Assembly: GCA_016219985.1 (NCBI GenBank)
Contig: JACRJO010000001.1
Span: 1-64,000 of the forward strand
Length of the DNA: 64,000 nt
Direction of reading: 5' to 3'
Source: Sphingobacteriales bacterium
Lineage (GTDB): Bacteria; Bacteroidota; Bacteroidia; Chitinophagales; Chitinophagaceae
The position numbers were made by a program, and so were the translations under genes. This document shows, one piece after another, positions 8,932-17,830 of this stretch. Under the pieces are notes generated by a model. That model had not been told where the DNA came from. It was given only the letters and a program-made list of their open reading frames with translations, and did not search any database. Every line of letters starts with the position of its first letter. Within the stretch, counting starts at the first letter, position 1.

Positions 8932-10377
8932 TTAAAGTTTTAAGCCCTGGCCTTTGTAAAACTCAAGGAGTTTCATTTTGAAAACATAATCGTATTGCGA
9001 ATACAGGGCCTGTATTTTCGCTTTTTGCAGGTTCGTCTGGCTGCTGACCAGCTCAAAGGCGGATAATAAATTCTGGTCGTATCTTTTGCTGGTAAAGGAA
9101 TAGGCTTTCTCCGCGGTCTGCATGGCTTTTACATCAGCATTGTATTTCTGTAAGGCCGCGGTGGCATCATTATAGGCTTTATAGATATCCTGCTTCAGCT
9201 GCATATCGCCCTGTTCTTTCAGTAATTCCTGCTGCTGCAGGGTTACTTTGGAACGTTCCCAGGCGGTGCGGGCGGTCTTCCCGTTAAAAACAGGTACACT
9301 TATTCCCACCCCCACGCTCTGTCCAAAGTTGGTATTAAACTGTTTGGGGATACTGGCGGGTTTGTAATAACGCACTACGGTGGATCCATCAATATAATTG
9401 GGCACTTCCACCGGGTAATACGTTCCGTTCACGTCCGCCCTTGCCCCGGTGCTGGTATACCCCGCCAGTAACTGGTTATAAATAGCCCGCTTAAAATAAA
9501 TAGCACTCGTGCTCAGATTGCCAAAAGCCGTGATGCTGGGATAGAGTTCCGCTTTGGCCACTTCCGTATTTTTTTTAGCCGACAGGATCCGAAGTTCATT
9601 GATCTTTTGCTGCGGCATGAATTTGATGGCAGAGGCATATACTTCTTCCGGCTGCAGGGAAGCGATCGGGTCAACCGGGATCAGGTTTACGGGAGGAGTG
9701 GCAATATCGAAATCAAGCCCCGCGTCCAGGTTGAGCAGGGATTTCAGTTGCAGCAGGAACTGGATCGCCGCCGCCCGGGCTGTCACCAGTGAAGAACTAT
9801 CGCGGGCCAGCTGGGCTTCCAGTTCAGCCGCATTGAGCTCCGGCAATGCGCCAGCGTCCACTTTTTTGCGGGTATTCTCCAGTTGGGCCCTCGATAAATT
9901 CACCTGGGCCTCCGACAGGTTGGCCTGTTCACGGGCAAGCAGGATCTGCAAATAAGCAACCGCTACATTTAAGGAGATATCGTTCTGGATCTTTTTGGTT
10001 TGTTCCTTATCCGCTTCCCAACTCAGCCGGCTGGCTTCAATTGTATTCTTCCGGGAAAACCAGTTAAAAACGGTAATGCCCGCCTGCAACTGCATGCCGA
10101 TGTTCAGGAAATTATTGTCTTCGAGTACACCGGTGGTGGGGTTTTCGGAACGGCCCAGCCGGTAACCCACGCTTCCGCTGTAATTGAAACTGGGCAACTG
10201 CGCGGCCTTGCTTTGATTGTAGACAAGTGCGGAAAACCGCGATTGCAGGTCCGTTTGCCTTACTGAAATATTGTTTTTAACAGCATGGTCCACGCATTGG
10301 CGAAGATCCCATTTATCCTGGCCGGATGAAGCAGTAAAAACCAATAATGCAACAGCCAGCTTGATGCTCCTTTTCAT
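8932..10377 (-). CDS. TolC-family outer-membrane channel
   Basis: A 481-residue TolC-like protein with a signal peptide and two repeated helical halves typical of the family (RQCVDHAVKNNISVRQ opening; YKAYNDATAALQKYNADVKAMQTAEKAY in the second half). The ATG at 10377 is preferred over a TTG three codons upstream. It is first in a two-gene minus-strand operon with the HlyD-type adaptor 11 bp downstream, forming the outer-membrane exit of a tripartite exporter or efflux pump. Substrate cannot be read from the sequence. Confidence 0.88.
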   Translation of the reverse strand: MKRSIKLAVALLVFTASSGQDKWDLRQCVDHAVKNNISVRQTDLQSRFSALVYNQSKAAQLPSFNYSGSVGYRLGRSENPTTGVLEDNNFLNIGMQLQAGITVFNWFSRKNTIEASRLSWEADKEQTKKIQNDISLNVAVAYLQILLAREQANLSEAQVNLSRAQLENTRKKVDAGALPELNAAELEAQLARDSSSLVTARAAAIQFLLQLKSLLNLDAGLDFDIATPPVNLIPVDPIASLQPEEVYASAIKFMPQQKINELRILSAKKNTEVAKAELYPSITAFGNLSTSAIYFKRAIYNQLLAGYTSTGARADVNGTYYPVEVPNYIDGSTVVRYYKPASIPKQFNTNFGQSVGVGISVPVFNGKTARTAWERSKVTLQQQELLKEQGDMQLKQDIYKAYNDATAALQKYNADVKAMQTAEKAYSFTSKRYDQNLLSAFELVSSQTNLQKAKIQALYSQYDYVFKMKLLEFYKGQGLKL

Positions 10378-10434
10378 AGGCTGCAAAAATAGATGAAAAG
10401 CCCCTCAGCAGGGATGATTTTTGACAAACGGCAG

Positions 10435-11595
10435 TTAAAGTCCGGCGAGAGCCTGTTCCAGGTCCGCTACCAGGTAACCGGCCTCTTCCAGCCCTGCATA
10501 CATCCGCACATAGCGGTGTTCCCGGTTGTCCGGGTCAAAGTCCCCGGGCGGTATCCCGGCACATTTGGGAATAACCAGGCTTTCGTGACCGCCCCAGCTG
10601 ACGGCCATCATGATATGTTTTAATGATTCGCAGAACTGCACGATCTTCTCCCTTTCCCGGGTCTTCAGCACAAAGGTGAAGAGGCCGCAGGCGCCCTTCA
10701 TTTGCTGCCGGGCCAGTTCATATTGGGGGAAACTGTCATCCAGCGGGAAGAGGATGCTTTCCACTTTGGGGTGGTTCCGCAGGTAGCGTACCAGTTCCGC
10801 CGTGGTCTTTGTGATCCGCCCGATACGGGCCGGCAGGGTGCGGAGTCCCCGGATCAGCAACCATGCATTGAAGGGCTGAATCCCGCTGCCGATATTGAGG
10901 TATTCGCTGTCAAAAATCTTTTTCATCATGGTATGGGATCCGCAAAGCACCCCGCCCAGGGTATCACTGTGACCACCGATATACTTGGTGGCGGTCTGCA
11001 TCACCATATCAATACCCATTTCGATGGGTTTTTGATAGAGTGGGGTGCAATAACTGTTATCAATAAGCGTCGTGATCCCCTTCGCCTTTGCCAGATCAGC
11101 CACTTCCCGGATGGGCTGGATGGCAAAATCCCAGCTGTTGGGGGATTCGAGATAATAGAAGGTGGTATTTGGCCGGGTTGCGTTTTTCCAGTTACCGGTA
11201 TGGCTTCCGTCAATATAGGTGACCGTTACCCCGAAGCGGGGCAGGATCACGTCAAACATCCGCTGCACCCAGGTGTAGGGCGCCCGTACCGATACAATAT
11301 GATCACCCGATTTGATATTTGCGAAAATGCCGGCAAATATGGCCGCCGCGCCGTTATTAAAAACCAGGCAGTCTTCCGCCCCGTCCAGCGCCGCGAGTTT
11401 TTTTCGGAGAATATCCACCGTAGGATTGAGTCCCCGGCTGTAGAGGTAGCCTCCCATTTCATCTTCAAAGGCCTTGCCCAGGTCCGCGACTTTCTTAAAC
11501 GCGAAATTGCTGGTCTGGATAATCGGGGGCGCCACCGCGTTAAAGTATTGTTCGCGGTCTTCTCCCAGTTCGTTGATTATTTGGGAAATGTCCAT
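10435..11595 (-). CDS. Cys/Met-metabolism PLP-dependent enzyme (cystathionine lyase/synthase family)
   Basis: A 386-residue enzyme of the trans-sulfuration PLP family. The cofactor lysine lies in MQTATKYIGGHSD (about residue 200), and the YSRGLNPTVD segment near residue 52 and the LIDNSYCTPLYQKP segment are family hallmarks. It could be a cystathionine gamma-synthase, beta-lyase or methionine gamma-lyase; these are hard to separate by eye. Its start codon overlaps the stop of the upstream amino-acid permease by one base, so both are made from one transcript, favouring catabolism or interconversion of an imported sulfur amino acid. Confidence 0.87.
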   Translation of the reverse strand: MDISQIINELGEDREQYFNAVAPPIIQTSNFAFKKVADLGKAFEDEMGGYLYSRGLNPTVDILRKKLAALDGAEDCLVFNNGAAAIFAGIFANIKSGDHIVSVRAPYTWVQRMFDVILPRFGVTVTYIDGSHTGNWKNATRPNTTFYYLESPNSWDFAIQPIREVADLAKAKGITTLIDNSYCTPLYQKPIEMGIDMVMQTATKYIGGHSDTLGGVLCGSHTMMKKIFDSEYLNIGSGIQPFNAWLLIRGLRTLPARIGRITKTTAELVRYLRNHPKVESILFPLDDSFPQYELARQQMKGACGLFTFVLKTREREKIVQFCESLKHIMMAVSWGGHESLVIPKCAGIPPGDFDPDNREHRYVRMYAGLEEAGYLVADLEQALAGL

Positions 11596-12923
11596 CAGGC
11601 AGGTTTCTTATGATAAAAAATAAAATAGATCCCCAGGAATAAAGCCAGCAGGCCCGTACCGATCAGCGCGGCATTCACATCCTTGATCACCACCCCCACG
11701 GCAATCATAAAATAACTAAAAACAAAAAATCCGGCCAGCAGCGGTGTGAAGCGGTTCCAGGTACCCGTGATTCCTTCCTCGTTTTGTTTACGCTTCCGTA
11801 AAATAAACAGGGTGGCGGCGGAAGTACTCATCCCGATACTGTCGAGGAACATGGTAAAGTTGAGGATATTGTCCACCCCTTTCCCAAAAAAAGTAACAAC
11901 GATTGTGATCAGGGAGAAGGTAAGCAAGCCGGGTACCAGGGATTCTGTTTTCGGGTGGCGGTAGGAAAATATCTTCGGGAGCACCCGATCCTGGCTCATG
12001 GCATACATCACGCGGGGATTGCTCATCAGGAGGATATTGACATAGGCCAGCACTGATAAAAACATCAGGGCATCAAATACTTTTCCCCCGGCCTTGCCAA
12101 ACCAGGCTTCACAGAGGAGCGCCCCGATCGCGGAGGCATTTTTCATTTTATCATACCCGATCACCTGTACATAGGCCACATTGATGAGGAGGTAGAGCAG
12201 GATAACAATGATAATACCGATGAATATGCCCTTAGGTATAATGGGGGTTTCCTTTACTTCTCCCCCGAAATTGATGGTTTGCTGGTACCCCCCGTAGGCA
12301 AAACAGACCGGTATCAGGGATATCACAAAAAGTGAAACCGCGTTCTTGTCATTCAGTGTAAATAAAGGGGATCCCTCTTCGTATCCGTGGGGTTCAATGA
12401 CCACTCCTTTGAATAAGGCCGATATCAGCAGCACCATCAATCCCACTTTGATTATGATCAGCACGTTCTGGGTACGGCTGCTGGTCCGCAGCCCGAACAG
12501 GTTCACCACGAAGAACAGGCCCACCGCAGTAATCGCAACAACGGAATTAAAAAAAATGCCGCTGGGTTTACCGTACAGCAAGTCGCTCACATAGTCCGCC
12601 CCGATCAGGGCCACCACGGCCAGTGAGGAAGCATTACTGATCAGGATAATCGCATTGACGGAAAAACCAACGGAGGGGTGGTAACATTCAGCAAATACTT
12701 TATAATAGCCGCCCATGGCCGGTAAGCGCTGGCCGATCTCCGCATAGGTCAATGCACCGCAAAGCGCAATCAGCCCCCCGGCAATCCAGAGCAGGAAGAA
12801 AATGGAGCTCGTGCCCGAGGTAGCCGCCACTGAGGCCGGGTTCCTGAAAATACCCATGCCGATGACAAGGCTCACCACGATCAGGCTTAAGTCAAAGAGG
12901 CTTAGTTTGTTCTTCGCAGTCAT
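11595..12923 (-). CDS. APC-family amino acid permease
   Basis: A 442-residue membrane protein with about 12 hydrophobic helices. The opening LSLFDLSLIVVSLVIGMGIF carries the glycine-rich first helix of the APC superfamily. I use the ATG at 12923, directly before MTAKNKLSLFDL. The 27-codon upstream extension is polar and unlike the family. It is translationally coupled (one-base overlap) to the sulfur-amino-acid PLP enzyme, so the substrate may be cystathionine, cysteine or methionine; this is inference. Confidence 0.88.
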   Translation of the reverse strand: MTAKNKLSLFDLSLIVVSLVIGMGIFRNPASVAATSGTSSIFFLLWIAGGLIALCGALTYAEIGQRLPAMGGYYKVFAECYHPSVGFSVNAIILISNASSLAVVALIGADYVSDLLYGKPSGIFFNSVVAITAVGLFFVVNLFGLRTSSRTQNVLIIIKVGLMVLLISALFKGVVIEPHGYEEGSPLFTLNDKNAVSLFVISLIPVCFAYGGYQQTINFGGEVKETPIIPKGIFIGIIIVILLYLLINVAYVQVIGYDKMKNASAIGALLCEAWFGKAGGKVFDALMFLSVLAYVNILLMSNPRVMYAMSQDRVLPKIFSYRHPKTESLVPGLLTFSLITIVVTFFGKGVDNILNFTMFLDSIGMSTSAATLFILRKRKQNEEGITGTWNRFTPLLAGFFVFSYFMIAVGVVIKDVNAALIGTGLLALFLGIYFIFYHKKPA

Positions 12924-13276
12924 AGTTGGAAAGATACAACTAAAATTTATCCGGGCTGACAAGGGTTCCATGCAGAAGACATCCTGCAACTGTTTGTTTG
13001 ACACCCTCCTTTCCCGCAGATATATTGGTAACTAATAAAGGTACCCGGATAAACAAGCTCCTTCATCCCGTTACCGGTTCTGCCCGGATATTTATACGGA
13101 TAGCAGCACCCGTTCGAGAAAAGAATGAGGGCCCTGTGGAAACAGGACCCGGTTATTTATTGAACTGCCCGACAAATTCACGCTGTATTATACTGCCTTT
13201 GTCGTAGTCCTCTGACCCGGTGGTTTATCAAAAGTTAAACCGCCTTCGGGAAAAATTTATTATTCCCTCCGCCATT
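12924..13276. other. intergenic region with a hairpin at 13129-13150
   Basis: Between the permease start and the end of the barrel gene there is no supported gene. A hairpin GGGCCCTGT-GGAA-ACAGGACCC (one internal mismatch) at 13129-13150 is followed on the minus strand by a short T-rich run. It is the likely terminator of the barrel gene that ends at 13277. Confidence 0.5.
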
Positions 13277-14023
13277 TTAATAACGGATCACCGGGCATTT
13301 AAGCCGGTCGGTCTTCCCGGTACGGTACAGGATCCCGACTGAATATTGCAGGTAATGATCATTCCTCCGGGGATTGGCCGATTGGCTGAAGCCGTCGATA
13401 TAATCCGTATATGCCAACCGGTAAGAAGTTTCTGCATTTGCACCAAGGCGGGCGTTGAAAAAATAATTGACTCCCGCACCAATGGGTACTACCGGTATCA
13501 CCCGGGGCAGGGAATGAGCCGTATCAGCAGCCAGGCCGGGGAATAGTTCCGGTGACTCAACTCCGAAATAGGCGGGATTGAACTGGCTCCAGTCCCGCCG
13601 GATATGCAGGAATGCAAAACCCGCTCCGGCAAAGACGTAAGGAGAAAATCCCTGATCCGCGTAGTTTCTTCCAAGCGGATTCCAGACCAGTTGTCCCGTG
13701 AGTTCCGTTAATGGTGAAGTGAAATTAAAATTACGCTGTTGCCGGAATTCGGGCTGAGCATAGCGGGCATCGTCCCCCTTCAGCCGGCCCCGGGTAAGAT
13801 TTCCCCGCACGGCGAGGGAGGGACTGAGGAGGCGGCTGGCATGAAGCCCGATAGAAAGTTTTTGAGTTTTAAACGCACCCAACCGTTCCGGGGTAAGATC
13901 ACCCTGGTACACGGTAAAACCCAGGTTCAGGCCAAATACATACTTCGGATGATTCGATTGTGCGGAAAGAACGGCTGACAGGAAAGAGGCCAGGGCAGTG
14001 AGAATAGTAGTTACATGCTTCAT
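13277..14023 (-). CDS. outer-membrane beta-barrel protein
   Basis: A 248-residue secreted protein with a signal peptide (cleavage near LSAQ). The rest alternates hydrophobic and polar residues in short strands with glycine-rich turns (YVFGLNLGFTVYQGDLTPE; FSPYVFAGAGFAFLHI; VGILYRTGK), typical of small Bacteroidota outer-membrane barrels. Possibly the DUF6089-type family. It is a single gene with its own probable terminator. No specific function can be read. Confidence 0.7.
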   Translation of the reverse strand: MKHVTTILTALASFLSAVLSAQSNHPKYVFGLNLGFTVYQGDLTPERLGAFKTQKLSIGLHASRLLSPSLAVRGNLTRGRLKGDDARYAQPEFRQQRNFNFTSPLTELTGQLVWNPLGRNYADQGFSPYVFAGAGFAFLHIRRDWSQFNPAYFGVESPELFPGLAADTAHSLPRVIPVVPIGAGVNYFFNARLGANAETSYRLAYTDYIDGFSQSANPRRNDHYLQYSVGILYRTGKTDRLKCPVIRY

Positions 14024-14289
14024 CGGACATTTTTAGATGTTTATAAAATCTCCGGGCAGAAGCGACAGGGCTGTCCCGCTACAGCGGGCATGGTCTTTAA
14101 TACAGCGGTGGTACCTCCCCAAACGCAGAAAAGGCGGGTACATTATGCAGTCAACTGTTAAAGAAATGCTGCAAAATAAAAAGACAAAAAAATGACGGGG
14201 CCGGGTTAAACTTTTAACGTCAGTCAAAGCGGCCAACAACCGGGAATGGTATTGTGAATAACTCTTCCGTATAGTAATTTCCGGCGCAT

Positions 14290-14297
14290 TACATTTG
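14290..14297 (+). promoter_or_regulatory. -7 promoter box before the riboswitch
   Basis: TACATTTG matches the Bacteroidota -7 consensus TANNTTTG and lies just before the cobalamin riboswitch, placing the start of transcription near 14304. No strong -33 element is visible. Confidence 0.5.
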
Positions 14298-14305
14298 CAC
14301 CGATT

Positions 14306-14520
14306 TGGTTCCCGGGTTAAAACCGGGATGAAAAGGGAAATCCGGTGCGAGTCCGGTGCTATCCCCGTAGCTGTAAAGGAAAGTGAATGGAAATAGAAAA
14401 TGGAGAATAGGGACACCACTCCGTTATTCTGAACATTCCTTAGCTGTTGCAAATCCACTATCCGCGGAAGCGGATGGGAAGGTGCAGCGAATCCTGAGCC
14501 AGAAGACCTGCCAGATCACT
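14306..14520 (+). ncRNA. cobalamin riboswitch
   Basis: The leader shows the recognisable cobalamin-aptamer pieces in order: a GGTTCCCGGGTTAAAACCGGGA stem, GAAAAGGGAAATCCGGTGCGAGTCCGGT, GCTATCCCCGTAGCTGTA, a variable arm, and the conserved B12 box GAGCCAGAAGACCTGCC at about 14496-14512. It precedes a BtuB-like receptor by about 110 bases. In this class adenosylcobalamin binding normally shuts off the downstream transport gene. Confidence 0.9.
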
Positions 14521-14631
14521 TCATTATTTTTCAGCTTTCGGGTGAAAGGCTTGGAGATTTAAGAGTGTAAGGGCATTCTTTTATTTTCACTTTATTATCT
14601 CGGAAGCAGTCACACAAAAATTCATTGAGAA

Positions 14632-16587
14632 ATGAAAAGACATTTTTTTGTGCTGGCTGCTGTCATGATCAGCAACCAGTTACTGGCCCAGCAGGATACC
14701 ACCCTGCTGAATGAAGCCGTGGTTACAGCCAACCGGTATCCTTCCAGGACCTCATTGACCGGCAAAGTGGTCAGCATCATTACCCGCGAAGAACTGGAAA
14801 GAAGCGGGGGCAAAGATCTTTCGCAGGTATTGGCAGAACAGGCCGGCATCAGCATTGCGGGGGCCAACAGCAATACCGGCAAGGACAAGAGTATTTACCT
14901 GCGGGGGGGCTATGTTTCACACACCCTGGTTACCATTGACGGCATACCGGTATATGATCCCTCGGGTATCGGGGGCAATTTCGACATCCGCAATCTCTCC
15001 CTGTCGCAAATCGAAAGGATCGAGATCCTGAAAGGCAGTCAATCCACGCTCTACGGCAGTGATGCCATCAACGGGGTGATCAATATCATTACCCGGAAGA
15101 CCCAGGGTCAAAAGACCAGCGGCAATACCGGGATCAGTTATGGCAGTTTTGGCACCTGGCGGGCCCATGCCGGGATATACGGACGGGCTGCCGGGCTGGA
15201 ATACAACAGCAATTATACCTTCACAGACAGCAAAGGAATGAATGAAGCCGTGAACAAGGGCAGTTACCCGGTTACGGATAAAGATCATTACCGGCAGCAT
15301 AATTTCCAGGCCGGGCTGGGCTTTACCCCGGTAAAGGGGCTGAGTATTAAACCCTTTATCCGCTACAGTGATATCGACGGGGCCATTGACCAGGGCGCTT
15401 TTACAGACGAACTGGATTATACCTATCGTCAAAAGAGCTGGCAGGCGGGGCTGCGTAATGAATTAAAATGGAAACAACATTCCCTTACCCTTTTATATAA
15501 TTATAATGGAGTGGACCGCCGCTATACGGATGATTCGGTTAAAAGCCGGAACGGTTTTGACAGCTGGTCAGCCGGCCATTACAAGGGCAATGAACATTTT
15601 GCCGACTTATTCTGGGTCCTAAAAAAAAATAAGCAGCTGACCCTTTCCGGGGGTCTTGATTTCCGGGCTTCTGTTACAGACCAGTCATTTCAATCCATCA
15701 GTTTTTTCGGGCCCTACAGCAGCCGGTACAGCAAGGACAGCCTCCGGCAGCAGCAGGGAGCTGTTTATGCCGCTGTGAACTGGAACGCGCCTTCCGGTTT
15801 TAATCTCGAAGCCGGCAGCCGGCTGAACCTGCATTCGGAATATGGCCCCTTCCCGGTATTCTCCCTGAATCCCTCCTGGCTGCTCCATAAGAAAATAAAG
15901 ATATATGCGAATTTTTCCTCTGCCTACCGCACGCCATCGCTGTACCAGTTATACTCCGAATACGGCAACAGCGAACTGAAACCGGAAGCCGGGGTGACAA
16001 CCGAGGGGGGGCTTCAGTATTATGCTCCCGGTCATCACTGGACGGCCCGTGTAACCGGTTTCAACCGCCGGGTGAAGGATATTATTTTTTTCTACTACAA
16101 CAGCAGTACATTCCAGTCACAGTATATCAACCAGGACCGGCAGCATGACTACGGGGTGGAATTCGAAAGCAGCTGGAGGATCGGTCAAGACATTGACGTG
16201 AGTGCTTTTTATACCTGGGTGGACGGGCGTATCCACACAAAGAACGGGGGGAAGGACACTTCCTATTTCAATCTTCTTCGCCGTCCCCGTTCTTCCGCCG
16301 GCATCCGGGGAAGCGCCCGGGTCGGGAAGCATTTGTTGATGAACAGCAGCCTGCAGTGGAATGGCAAGCGGAAGGATGCTTATTTTGATAACAGCAGTTT
16401 CAGTACGGTATATACTACCCTGAAAAGTTATGTGCTGTGGAATCTTTATGCGGAATATGGGCTGGGCCATGACCGTTTTAAACTGTTCGCGGATCTCCGG
16501 AATATCACCGATAGTCACTACACCGAAATATCAGGCTTCAATACGGCCGGATTCAATGCGGCAGCGGGGTTCCGTTATCATTTCTGA
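14632..16587 (+). CDS. btuB: TonB-dependent vitamin B12 receptor (BtuB-like)
   Basis: A 651-residue outer-membrane receptor. Signal peptide 1-20, TonB-box-like segment LLNEAVVTANR near 25-36, plug domain about 40-155 (IYLRGG, VTIDGIPVYDP, IERIEILKG, GSDAINGVINIIT are all conserved), then a long beta-barrel ending in a terminal phenylalanine (GFRYHF). The cobalamin riboswitch directly upstream identifies the ligand as a corrinoid. Its stop overlaps the next gene by one base. Confidence 0.92.
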   Translation: MKRHFFVLAAVMISNQLLAQQDTTLLNEAVVTANRYPSRTSLTGKVVSIITREELERSGGKDLSQVLAEQAGISIAGANSNTGKDKSIYLRGGYVSHTLVTIDGIPVYDPSGIGGNFDIRNLSLSQIERIEILKGSQSTLYGSDAINGVINIITRKTQGQKTSGNTGISYGSFGTWRAHAGIYGRAAGLEYNSNYTFTDSKGMNEAVNKGSYPVTDKDHYRQHNFQAGLGFTPVKGLSIKPFIRYSDIDGAIDQGAFTDELDYTYRQKSWQAGLRNELKWKQHSLTLLYNYNGVDRRYTDDSVKSRNGFDSWSAGHYKGNEHFADLFWVLKKNKQLTLSGGLDFRASVTDQSFQSISFFGPYSSRYSKDSLRQQQGAVYAAVNWNAPSGFNLEAGSRLNLHSEYGPFPVFSLNPSWLLHKKIKIYANFSSAYRTPSLYQLYSEYGNSELKPEAGVTTEGGLQYYAPGHHWTARVTGFNRRVKDIIFFYYNSSTFQSQYINQDRQHDYGVEFESSWRIGQDIDVSAFYTWVDGRIHTKNGGKDTSYFNLLRRPRSSAGIRGSARVGKHLLMNSSLQWNGKRKDAYFDNSSFSTVYTTLKSYVLWNLYAEYGLGHDRFKLFADLRNITDSHYTEISGFNTAGFNAAAGFRYHF

Positions 16588-16805
16588 TGACACAGATTCA
16601 ATGCAAACACGAGTATAAAACCTGTCCCCGTTGCGGGGCAGGTTTTGAATGTAAGACCGGCAATATCCTGCAATGCCAGTGTTACGGTATTGTGTTGCCT
16701 GAAGGCATACAGCAAAAAATGGAAACCCGGTACCGGGATTGTTTGTGCCGGCACTGCCTGGAGGAGCTGGGCCGGGGCGCCCCGTTAAATATACCGGCTG
16801 AATAG
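16587..16805 (+). CDS. small cysteine-rich CWC-type protein
   Basis: A 72-residue protein with nine cysteines, including CPRCGAGFEC, CQCYG and CLCRHCLEEL. This matches the cysteine-rich CWC family, presumed metal-binding. Its ATG overlaps the btuB stop (TGATG), so it is translated from the B12-regulated transcript. A role in corrinoid or cobalt handling is suggested only by this coupling. Confidence 0.75.
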   Translation: MTQIQCKHEYKTCPRCGAGFECKTGNILQCQCYGIVLPEGIQQKMETRYRDCLCRHCLEELGRGAPLNIPAE

Positions 16806-16816
16806 GGTGCAATACA

Positions 16817-16824
16817 TATTTTTG
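16817..16824 (+). promoter_or_regulatory. -7 promoter box for marC-like gene
   Basis: TATTTTTG fits TANNTTTG and is 15 bases before the ATG at 16839, giving a very short leader. It suggests MarC is transcribed independently of the B12 unit. Confidence 0.45.
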
Positions 16825-16838
16825 CAAAAACCAACCTC

Positions 16839-17432
16839 ATGCAATTTAACTTCCAGGAGTTCCTGACCCTGACTTTTACGCTGTTCGCGGTGATTGATAT
16901 TGTTGGTTCCATCCCGATGCTGATCTCCATAAAACAAAAAATGGGCGGGATCAATGCCTGGAAAGTGACCCTGATTTCCGGGGCCCTGATGGTCCTTTTC
17001 TTTTTTATCGGGAAGCCCTTTCTCAATATCCTGGGGGTCGATATCCGGTCATTTGCCGTGGCGGGTTCGATCGTCATCTTTATCCTGGGGCTGGAGATGA
17101 TCCTGGGAATTGAATTCTTTAAACCCGAGCAGGGCGCCCCGACCGGAACGGTGGTACCCATTGCCTTTCCCCTGATCGCCGGGAGCGGTACTTTGACCAC
17201 GATTATGTCGCTGAAAGCCACTTTTGAGCGTGCCGAGCGGAACGAATACATGATCCTGCTCGCCATCCTGATCAACCTAATCGTGATCTACCTGGTGCTC
17301 CGGTCCTTAAATATGATCGAAAAAGTGCTCGGAAAAGCCGGATTAATGGCGGTGAGAAAGTTTTTTGGCGTAATTTTGCTCGCCATTGCCGTGAAGGTAT
17401 TCGCGACCAATGCCCCGGGACTGATTAAATAA
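16839..17432 (+). CDS. MarC-family integral membrane protein
   Basis: A 197-residue protein with six hydrophobic helices, starting FNFQEFLTLTFTLFAVIDIVGS. The conserved PIAFPLIAGSGTLTTIM segment near residue 107 is diagnostic of the MarC/UPF0056 family. The biochemical role of the family is not established despite the historic link to multiple antibiotic resistance. It sits 4 bp upstream of the tRNA-Arg gene. Confidence 0.88.
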   Translation: MQFNFQEFLTLTFTLFAVIDIVGSIPMLISIKQKMGGINAWKVTLISGALMVLFFFIGKPFLNILGVDIRSFAVAGSIVIFILGLEMILGIEFFKPEQGAPTGTVVPIAFPLIAGSGTLTTIMSLKATFERAERNEYMILLAILINLIVIYLVLRSLNMIEKVLGKAGLMAVRKFFGVILLAIAVKVFATNAPGLIK

Positions 17433-17436
17433 GACC

Positions 17437-17508
17437 GGCCTCGTAGTACAATGGATAGTATAAGAGTTTCCGAAGCTCCAGATCCTAGTTCGATTCTAGG
17501 CGAGGCTA
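17437..17508 (+). tRNA. tRNA-Arg (CCG)
   Basis: A 72-base cloverleaf: acceptor GGCCTCG/CGAGGCT (one G-U), D-arm GTAC/GTAT, anticodon loop TTCCGAA with CCG at 17470-17472, 4-base variable loop, T-arm CCTAG-TTCGATT-CTAGG, discriminator A. One A-C mismatch lies at the top of the anticodon stem. CCA is not encoded. The 3' end is the integration site of the island that follows. Confidence 0.9.
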
Positions 17509-17509
17509 C
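17499..17509 (+). other. attachment core at the tRNA-Arg 3' end
   Basis: GGCGAGGCTAC spans the last bases of tRNA-Arg. The 9-base core CGAGGCTAC returns at 23531-23539 and the full 11 bases at 26606-26616, in the same orientation. This is the pattern left by tyrosine-recombinase integration into a tRNA gene. Confidence 0.6.
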
Positions 17510-17544
17510 TTGTTAAATTTGCATTTTTTAAAGCACTGACTTCC

Positions 17545-17567
17545 AGCCATCTTCGGATGGCTTTTTT
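17545..17567 (+). terminator. intrinsic terminator after tRNA-Arg
   Basis: AGCCATC-TTCG-GATGGCT hairpin with a 7-bp perfect stem and a stable tetraloop, followed by six T residues. It ends the tRNA transcript. Confidence 0.85.
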
Positions 17568-17595
17568 GTTTGATATAGATGAATTTTGGGCAATT

Positions 17596-17618
17596 CGTTT
17601 ACGGTTTTGTTTACGGTT
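17596..17618 (+). repeat. left 23-bp island repeat (tandem CGTTTACGGTT)
   Basis: Two tandem CGTTTACGGTT units; a third degenerate CGTTTATG follows at about 17628. The same 23-bp block, with one mismatch and the same orientation, occurs at 23466-23488. Such paired units beside att cores resemble recombinase arm-type binding sites. Confidence 0.6.
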
Positions 17619-17719
17619 CTGCCATTTCGTTTATGCAAAACCGTGATAGATAATGGATAAGGGTAAAAAGTTCGATTCTTGAAGCGACTAAAACCCGGAC
17701 CGAAATGCTATGCACAATG

Positions 17720-17783
17720 AGATTGGTAGCTCAGTCTCCCCCTTTAGTGCTTCTCCTACAGCGATGCGTGCCAATCGCTTTTA
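17720..17783 (+). promoter_or_regulatory. possible attenuator-like RNA leader before the DUF3800 gene
   Basis: AGCGAT-(8)-ATCGCT followed by TTTT at about 17759-17783 forms a short terminator-like hairpin. GATTGG at about 17722-17727 can instead pair with the CCAATC inside it. The two pairings exclude each other, as in attenuators. It ends about 50 bases before the DUF3800 start. Speculative. Confidence 0.3.
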
Positions 17784-17830
17784 TTTGAAGATGTAGTATA
17801 TTCACAACCTTTAGTTACAATGTCTTGCCT

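Noticed and set aside
10702..11613. 303-codon plus-strand open frame opposite the PLP enzyme gene
   Set aside because: It is the antisense of a well-recognised enzyme gene; the translation has no family features and arises from GC-rich codon use.
12924..13004. 27-codon N-terminal extension of the amino acid permease
   Set aside because: Polar and Cys-containing sequence unlike APC permeases; the ATG at 12923 gives the standard first helix.
13160..13225. short minus-strand frame ending QREFVGQFNK-stop
   Set aside because: It looks protein-like, but there is no start codon and stops precede it after about 23 codons. Probably chance.
17725..17785. GGTAGCTCAGT segment resembling a tRNA D-arm
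   Set aside because: No matching anticodon or T-arm follows, so it is not a tRNA.
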